Made by a program: the position numbers and the translations under genes. From NCBI GenBank assembly GCA_963920635.1, contig OY987299.1, positions 29,714,901-29,778,900 of the forward strand: a stretch of DNA of 64,000 bases. The letters are read 5' to 3'. The notes under the pieces were generated by a model. It searched no databases. It worked only from the letters and a program-made list of their open reading frames with translations, and was not told the origin of the DNA. The stretch's first letter is position 1. The number at the start of each line of letters is the position of its first letter. Shown here piece by piece: positions 56,826 through 64,000 of this stretch. The stretch comes from Pseudeuparius sepicola (lineage: Eukaryota > Arthropoda > Insecta > Coleoptera > Anthribidae).

Positions 56826-57754
56826 TACAGGGTGTTCACGAAATATTGGAGACCCCCCTTAACTTTCTTATTTTTGACCAGAGGAAAAAGTGTTTTATCT
56901 GAAAGTTGTAGAAAAATTTCTCAGCTTTCCTACGCTGTTTTCAGAAAGAAAATCGAACATCGCGTTTTCAAGATGGAGACCTAAGTTGTGTGTTAAATGG
57001 AACACCCTGTATATTATTGAATTTTTAGATTCTACACTTCATTCCGATTACAACGATATATATATTTAATATGTTTTATATAACTTTTGTCATAGAAAAC
57101 TGCATTTTAATACAGGATTAATATTATATCTTGATTGTTATTTAACAAAGATCCGAATGAAAATATAGAAGAACTGCAAGGGAAAATTGTCGAACGGATA
57201 CATTTTTTAAATAACAATCAAGACATAATATTAGCAAGTATTAATAATTTGAAAAATAGATATCGCTCATGCCTCCAAGTGAACGGATTACAATTCGAAC
57301 AGTTCTTACGAAAAATATTGTTATTGTTATACTTTGTTATATATTTTGTTTGTGTAGTAAAATTTATATGCTTTTCGGTTGTGTTTTTATGATCTTTTCT
57401 CTTGGAACAAATAAAAAATAGTCTTAATTATTGTGTTAGTTCTAGTTTCATGGCCACCTTAGTTTTTGTGTAATCCTGTTTTAAAATGCAATTTTCTACG
57501 ACAAAAGTTATATAAAACATATTAAATATATATATCGTTGTAATCGGAATGAAGCGTAGAATCTAAAAATTCAATAACATACAGAGTGTTCCATTTAAAA
57601 AAACAAAAGTTAGGTCTCTATTTTGAAAACGCGAAGTTCGATTTTCTTTCTGAAAACGGCATTGGAAAGTTGAGAAATTTTTCTAAAACTTTCATATAAA
57701 ACACTTTTTCCTCTGGTCAAAAATAAGAAAGTTAAGGGGGGCTCCAATATTTGT
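56826..57754. mobile_element. Foldback TACAGGGTGTTCACGAAATATTGG inside the MULE gene
   Basis: Arms of about 290 bp pair through CTTATTTTTGACCAGAGGAA, AAAATCGAACATCGCG and ATTCCGATTACAACGATAT. The last 13 bases of the right end are missing. The loop contains a transposase C-terminal relic. A second TACAG-type end pair at about 57010 and 57580 lies within the arms. Confidence 0.8.
57144..57308 (+). pseudogene. Mariner-like transposase C-terminal fragment
   Basis: NIEELQGKIVERIHFLNNNQ, then LKNRYRSCLQVNGLQFEQFL. It matches the end of the transposase at 43216 in layout (NEQQLRERI ... VNRVNLCIEVNGGLFEQLL). No other transposase part remains, so this foldback is a deletion derivative that kept its ends and the 3' end of the gene. 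Confidence 0.65.
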
Positions 57755-58289
57755 AATTAATAAATAATTGTTGGTTGTAGGTTTCACTTGTCTCAGGCAT
57801 GGTACCTGGTACCGAAAAATTCAAACTTGTGGTTTGGTGCCGGAATACAAGCATGAGGCAAGTGAAATAGGCAAGTGGTTAAAATTAGATCTGGATCCGA
57901 CCGAAGTAGGTGAGTGTTTTGCTCTTGAATTGTCTGAAAATATGCACCAAGACCCCCGAGTTGTGAAATATGCCGACTATTTAGTAGATACTTATATTTC
58001 TTAAGAGTCACTTTTTCCACCTATTATCTGGGCAGAACATTCATCTACCATCGCACGTATGTACAACAAATGCTTGTGAGTCTTTTCACAGTAATTTTAA
58101 CAACTCCATATATGCTGAACGTCCTAACCTATCCGTTTTTGTTGAAAAACTGAAAGAGTTTCAAACCGACACATATATATTAAAATTCAAAGTCTTCAAA
58201 AACCTATACAAATCCATGACATGAAAGTTAAAAAGACAGAAATTTATTGAACTTAATTGACCGTTGAACGTTGAACGTACAGGTAAAAA

Positions 58290-58475
58290 TAAGAGGCTCG
58301 GTGCCCAAAATGCAACTTTTGTAAAGAGGACCTTTTGGGTCGGTGCCCAAAATGCATGTTGGATTAGTCCATTTATTGCCTTGGTGCCCAAAATGCAAAC
58401 TCCCCTTGGGGGGCCCTGGATACAGGGCCCCCGTAAGCGGGCGTGCAACGCGTGCGCAGCACGCGGGCGGCTCTT
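58290..58475 (+). repeat. Three spaced GGTGCCCAAAATGCA units and GC-rich tail
   Basis: GGTGCCCAAAATGCA occurs at about 58300, 58344 and 58383. Inverted forms (GGGCACC) appear near 55997 and 56062 on the other side of the MULE remnant, as expected of subterminal transposase sites. A GGGCCCTGGATACAGGGCCC palindrome lies near 58414. Confidence 0.6.
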
Positions 58476-58602
58476 CCGGCTCTTAAAATGTATATATATT
58501 TTTTAATGTTTGTAATTCATACTCTTATTATTTTGTTTTTGTTTATTAGAATCTGTTTTTGTAATAAACTTTTATATAACTGATCAACTTATTTTTTATA
58601 TA

Positions 58603-59265
58603 AAGGATGATTTTTTTAGAACTACCATTTTCTCGCTTATCTTGCGCCTTACAAAAAAACACGTAAATAAACAATGTGGCAATTTTGGACAGCTAAGTGG
58701 TGCAGCAAAATAAGTCGGCATCCATGGCCAACTTGATGCGCAATATAAAAAACACCTTTGAGCAAAACAATTAATAGCCGTAGCATATGTTTATTTTAAG
58801 AGATAGAGGAAAACTTTCATATTGAAAATTGCGTAACTGGGAACTCAGATAGTTTCAGAAAATTACACAGGGAAATGGGCCTCCATGCCCAATTTTTCGC
58901 GCTGTACTAAAAAAACTTCAAATCGACAAAAATTTTCATGCGCCCTCAAAAGAGCCGAAGACCCTGTGTAATTTGTTGAAACTACCTATCTGAGTACGTG
59001 GATGGATAAAGCTTCTCAGAGCCATCAATTTTCAATATAAAAGTTTTCCTATGTCTCTTAAAATAAACATTCCACGGCTATTAATAGTTTTGCTCAATTT
59101 GAGTTTTTTTTAATATTGCGCGACAAGTTGGCCATGGATGCCTGTTTCTTTTCCAGCACCATTTAGCTGTCCAAGATTGCCATATTTTTGTTCCTTAAGT
59201 TTTTTTTTGTAGGACGCAAAATAAGGGAGAAAATCGCGGTGGTAGTCCTAAGAAAATTATCCTGT
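58603..59265. repeat. Palindrome of the GACAGCTAAGTGGTG family
   Basis: AGGATGATTTTTTTAGAACTACC at 58604 pairs with GGTAGTCCTAAGAAAATTATCC near 59262. Inner pairing continues through CCATGGCCAACTTG, TGTTTATTTTAAGAGA and CAGATAGTTTCAG. It is the most complete copy of this family in the window. Confidence 0.75.
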
Positions 59266-59284
59266 ATAGTATTTAAGCATGTTA

Positions 59285-59460
59285 TTTTATGACTGATGTA
59301 CCAAGGCTTTCACGTTATTTCTGTTAGAATTAGAGAAACACATTTTCTTGGTTAATTTTTTATTTGAATGTTACTTTATGAGTGATGTACCTACCAAATG
59401 TTCACTTTATTTTTTGTTAGAGTTAGACAAGTATTGATTTGCTTTTTATTTTATGGAATA
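59285..59460 (+). repeat. Two-copy ~85-bp tandem repeat
   Basis: TTATGACTGATGTACCAAGG and TTATGAGTGATGTACCTACC each lead into TTCACxTTATTTxTGTTAGA and an AGTTAGA tail. Confidence 0.55.
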
Positions 59461-59504
59461 AATGTTTTATTTTTATATACCTAAATAATCAACATTGTTA
59501 ATTT

Positions 59505-62500
59505 TATTTCGCACGCGGGCGGTCAACTGCCTTGCGGGGCCCAGCCTGGGTATAGTATTTTTAAAGTCACTTGAAACAGCATAAAAAACTCTAATTGCAT
59601 AAAAAAATTCAATATAGGACATAAGCGTCACGCAGTTTTTTAAAGATATACATGTTCTAAAAGCAACATAATATTTCACTTTTAAGGGTTTTTTAAGGTT
59701 GTCGTCAAACACAACGTAATGGTTAATGCACCATACAATATTGTCAAAAGGTCTCTAAAAAGCCATACCTATCGATTACAACTATTTACGCAAGTATATC
59801 CTAAAATCTGTTAAATTATCGCACGCCTATCCACCGCATTTCCCTTTACAAAGTGGCCGGCCGTCGAACAGTGTAGCCCATGCAAGTATTGGTGATATAT
59901 TAGGCGAGCATGCAGTCAGTTGTTTTTACTACAATATCTATCGTCTCTGTCTCCTTCATCTCCTTTTACTTATAATACCAGGTGCGGTTTAATATGGTTA
60001 AAAAAGTGTTTTGACTCGTATTTTATTGCCGGAAGAGCCTGTTCTCGAGCTACCCTGGTAAAATATAAATGAACTCACTTGGAACACACTGATATACGAG
60101 GCGCGATCTATTTCATAGCTTTTACCACGCTCTGCTACACTGGTAAAAATACCAGACTTATCAGCCGAAATCACCCGTATAAAATTCACAGGTTTTTATG
60201 CTGTTCCAAGTGACTTTAGAAATACTATATACCTACTACCGTAGTAGTATTTTCTTTGGGATAACCGTATAAGACATTTACAAAAATAGTCGCCTGTTCT
60301 GTTGCAATACAAACAAAGATTAGAAAAATGATACCAATAATGCCAAAAATATATCGCAAACATAACATTTTAAGTATCAACATTGACTATTACTCAATAA
60401 TGGTATTATTTAGGCAGCAGTCGCAAAACTGGACTAAAGCGGAGGTTTATAAAGGGGGAGTCAGTTTTTTGTAGCAGGACTTTTATATTCATTGGATAGA
60501 AAATTACATTTTAAAACAATCATTTCCCTCATACTGGTTGTATCCAATCCAATAAGCAATAAGGCAGCTCGTTTCTTTACGTGCCTTTGCCAACGATAAA
60601 TGCCCTTGGGAAATACCAAAGAGGTAAGACCACCGGAGTTTGTCACTTTGTTGTAGTATGCTTAGCAAAGGCGGATCTGCTCAATACAACTCGCCAAAAT
60701 TTGTCTATGCACAGAGACTGTCGGAACCATTGCTGAAATTTCCGCGAGGCACACCAAATATTTTGCATAAAATTTTATATAAAAACTAGGTAATACCTAC
60801 CTGAATTACAATACATACACTTAGCATCGAGTCCTCCTAAGAATTGTGCGACATTTCAATTTATCTGTTTTACTTTATTTTCGTTCCTAAATTTTTTCAA
60901 AGTTGCTGTGCTGGGATTTTTTGCGGACGGTTTCAACGATACTTCTCACTATATAAGCTCTCTTGCAGCTGAAAATATAGGTATAGACATTGTTCATAAA
61001 TGAATTAATATAATGTAGGTATACTACATTGCTAAACTGTTTGTACACCTATTAGACATCTGTTTAAATTTATGTCCATTCAGAAAATAAACCAGTACCA
61101 AAGTAGAAAAAATCGTGCCTACCTTTTAGACGTCCTATTAAGTTTAGAACAAAATTCGAATCTCATAAAATAATAAAATAAAATTGTATTCCGTCTTTTT
61201 TTTCAATTTGCAGAAAACCGTGCATTTTTGTGAAAAAAATCGGTCCTTTTTATACGGGAAAGTTCTTTCCAAATTTAAAATTTAGTAGGTAATAAAGCGG
61301 TAAATTGCAAAATAAATAAATAAATTTAACATGAAATTATTCGTTTTTAGTAGCACTTAACGCGTACCAATTTTAGCTTTACTAATTTTATTTTGAACAT
61401 CCTGCACAAATTTTTATATTCTGTATATTTTTTACCCAAGGACACACTGTACATATTTTAATGTATTTTAATGTTTATTTATTCAGAATAATTTTATTAT
61501 TGTGTATTTTCTTATATGGAACTAAGATCAAAGTAAGTCTGGAATAAATCAAAACAAAATAAGTATTACCTAATGCTTTGTGTATTTATAGGATATTTAA
61601 TTAATGTTGTTATCGACCAAGAACAAAAAATGCCCTCGCCTATTTGATTATGAAGAAAACACTGAAAACTTTTTTATATATTATATAGTACCTAAAAAAA
61701 ATAAGAAAAGTGCAAGCTCGCTTTATCAAAACAACCTGTATATTTTACCCGAAAAAAAATTCCTGTTCCTACTGGATTTTCGGGAAAACGCGTGCAACTT
61801 TTTCGCTTTCAAATATAGAAATATGGTTCCTTCGGGGATGTGAAGAGCATACAAAAGTAAAAAAGTTGGTTGAAAAAATTTTTCATTAGTGTCCTTGATT
61901 ACTTAGAAAGATATTTTTTGCAAATGCGACGACCGAAGCGAGGAGCAATGGTCGGTAGAGCCCGTCAAGTCTAAGGATTGTCTCCCCTGACTAGAGACCA
62001 TTCCATCCCTACAAGTCTGTCTTAAAATTCGGTCGTCAAAAATCCTAGACTACTTTTAAATGACTTGTAAGAAGGTTTCACATGGCTGTCATTTTTTCAA
62101 TTTGACTAATCATTTCAGTCATTTTATAAAACTCGGAATAGTATTGGCGCATTTAAATATGCCGTCAACGGTATTGACACAATGCTTCCAGACATTTCAT
62201 TTTACAAAAATATCCGCATAACTATTCAACGTTTCATAAAAGAACCGAAATTCTTGTTATATTTTGCTTATACGACATAAACAAGTAGGTATAACCTGTA
62301 GCTTCCCGGCCCCACTCCTACTAATTAAGATTGTTACCTACGCCACTGAGAGGCGTCGCTGTTGCTAATTATAAACACTAGACCTTTCATTTGTAAGGTA
62401 GAATGACAATAACATTATAATGATGTGACGGTTGTTTTTACCTGGTAGGCAAATAGAAAAACGAAAATGTTTTTTAAGTAGGTAGGTACCTAAATCACGT

Positions 62501-62830
62501 GTTGTAAGTTTGTAAGTCACAAACCGGTATTAATTACCTATTCGCACAGTAGACTATTAGGTATAGCCTTGTCTATCCCATAATGAATAGACAAGGGGTT
62601 ATAGATATAGGTATATATAGTATAGTTATAGGTAAAATAATAGGTACCTACTAACTTATTACCCATATTAAAAATACATTACAATAGCTATGTTTTCGGA
62701 GAGACCTCGAACTGGTTCTGAACTATAACCAAAGTCTATAGAATATAGAATACTCTATAGAATACTGGGAGAAAACAACATTTTTTTGCGACTGGCCGTA
62801 AATCAGCCTCGAACCGCTCTCAGCTACATA
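59505..62830. other. Mostly anonymous AT-rich DNA
   Basis: It holds a GC-rich fragment (59505-59560, shared with 55930), dispersed repeats at 59555-59650 and 60512-60760 (the latter shared with 31230-31480), and a CTTGTCTAT/ATAGACAAG hairpin near 62570-62595. No gene or RNA is supported; open frames are short and featureless. Confidence 0.5.
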
Positions 62831-62832
62831 TA

Positions 62833-63698
62833 GACCGGGAGATGGTGACAGATTTTTGGACGTGATTTTACTCAGTATGCCTTGCAAAGGGCATTGTGTG
62901 GCACATATTCTCACAATAATAAGGTAGGTATGAACCAGAGAGTCATCCTGGGTTCTTCATATGAAAAACTGAGTTTTCAATTATTCGAAAAATATGCGTT
63001 TTCATATGATTTTAGTCAGGCTGCCATGTGTTTTATAATGAAGTTCAAAATAGAAAATTCCTCGGAAAACCATAGGCATACCGTTAGCGTGGGTTCAAAG
63101 GGCTATTATTGTCACGTGAACTTGTATTTTAATAATTAGTTTTTCCACGTTTCTGAACAGGCTGCCAAGGAGAAGTATGTAAGTGCTTGTTATGAAAATG
63201 CTGAAAAAAGGATGGCATACCTTTTACGCTTGTCCAAGTACTGTTTAAATTGAATGTTATTTAATAATTTAAACGCTTTATTCGATGTTAAGTGTACTTG
63301 GATATGCGCAAACGGTATGCCATCTTTTCTTCAGCAGTTTCATAACAAGAACTTGCATACTTCTCATTGGCAGCCTGTTTAGAAACGTGGAAAAATTAAT
63401 TATTAAAATACAAGATCACGTGGCAATAATAGCCCTTTGGACCCACCCTAACGGTATGCCTATGGTTTTCCGAGGAATTTTCTATTTGAACTTCATTATA
63501 AAAAACATGGCAGCCTGTATAAAATCATATCAAAACGCATATTTTTCGAATAATTGAAAACTCGGTTTTTCACATGAAGAACCCAGGATGACTCTCTGAT
63601 TCATACCTTATTATTGTGAGAATATGTGCCACATAATGCCCTTTGCAAGGCATACTGAGTAAAATCACGTCCAAAAATCTGTCACTATCTTCCGGTCT
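62833..63698. repeat. Full-length foldback GACCGGGAGATGGTGACAG
   Basis: Arms of about 390 bp are close to identical (GGACGTGATTTTACTCAGTA, GCCCTTTGCAAGGCATAC, GAATCAGAGAGTCATCCTGG). TATA borders both ends. It is the same family as 27791-28341. The open frame at 62882-63139 is within an arm and shows no known domain. Confidence 0.85.
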
Positions 63699-63869
63699 AT
63701 AAGCTTATTTTCTTATCAAATAAGATATCGATCGCCGTACTCCGATGACCGCGGGCCGAGGGAGCGGGAGATGGCAGGGGGGAAACGTTTGTTTACACAA
63801 GGCCGAGTGCGCCGACTTATAGTATTTTCTAGACTTTGCTATAACCGTCAATGATATTGGCTCAAAGAA

Positions 63870-64000
63870 ACAAAAATGTGGCAATTAGAGATTGTCTCTG
63901 GTGGCAATTTTGGACAGCTAAGTGGTGATGCAAAACAAATCGCGACAAGTTGGCCATGGTTGGCCATGGGGCCAACTTGTCGCGTAGTATAAATAAAAAA
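63870..64000 (+). repeat. Partial palindrome of the GACAGCTAAGTGGTG family
   Basis: TGGCAATTTTGGACAGCTAAG is followed by CGACAAGTTGGCCATGG and its inverted copy GCCAACTTGTCGCG at the window edge. The preceding 63700-63870 is GC-richer and holds no gene. Confidence 0.6.

Larger units (their letters stand above)
56206..58240 (+). pseudogene. MULE-type transposase with FLYWCH domain, broken
   Basis: From 56234, SSNRGKPMV shifts by one frame into VFDNFKFSFTKDIK, KFWRCTNRQCKATVHTLG and HPGEHNHEANLAS, a FLYWCH zinc finger. A linker follows, then SRIYIDGTFRYCTKFF, whose DGTF is the first catalytic aspartate region of MULE transposases. At 56826 a foldback interrupts it. Homology resumes at about 57780 with FHLSQAWYRKIQTCGL and EIGKWLKL, then YADYLVDTYIS, a stop, and FPPIIWAEHSS and LKEFQTDTYI in further frames to about 58200. 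The central catalytic section is missing, so it is inactive. Confidence 0.8.

Noticed and set aside
62800..62830. Possible tRNA T-arm (GAGCGGTTCGAGGCTG on the minus strand)
   Set aside because: No acceptor stem, anticodon arm or D-arm could be assembled around it.

Overview
The window is AT-rich, intron-bearing animal DNA, most likely from an insect with a large, transposon-crowded genome. Supporting signs are short GT-AG introns, an arthropod-type TCAGT initiator, and a mix of piggyBac, mariner-like (DUF4817/DDE), MULE/FLYWCH and Penelope-like elements. A beetle or hemipteran fits, but the sequence alone does not settle the order. There is no sign of bacterial genes, CRISPR, rRNA or a convincing tRNA.

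Region 2275-16432 (minus strand) holds what I read as one intact gene of six exons. It runs from an ATG at 16432 to a TAG at 2275. All five introns are phase 1 and the exons sum to 3282 nt, giving a 1093-residue protein. From the N-terminus it has a small domain resembling the start of insect BEN-type proteins, an acidic repeat-rich stretch, a nuclear localisation signal, a C2H2 and a C2HC zinc knuckle, a Crypton-like tyrosine recombinase domain, two tandem homologous 23-residue exons, a basic linker and a Myb/SANT-like end. Its introns are full of foldback elements, a GC-rich minisatellite and a P-like element carrying a THAP exon.

Region 17-37 kb has no gene I can support. It contains palindromic foldback elements bounded by TACAGGG or TACAGTG, often nested, a recurring TGTCCTCAAAACTGCCA motif, an AT microsatellite, a possible solo LTR, and apparently single-copy stretches (24-27.8 and 28.4-31.2 kb).

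Region 37-44 kb holds two nearly complete DNA transposons. One is a piggyBac element with TTAA duplications and a damaged transposase. The other is a mariner-like element with DD41D spacing, 333 codons, two introns and a 1.1 kb foldback in its 5' region.

Region 47-64 kb is nested repeats: three foldbacks joined end to end sharing TA dinucleotides, a broken Penelope-like retroelement (reverse transcriptase, GIY-YIG nuclease and a hammerhead-like 3' motif) split by a foldback, a broken MULE transposase split by another foldback, and further palindromes. Two foldbacks (11.4 and 56.8 kb) still carry N- and C-terminal pieces of the same kind of transposase as the 40-43.8 kb element. Much of the palindromic DNA is therefore best read as non-autonomous derivatives of that superfamily.
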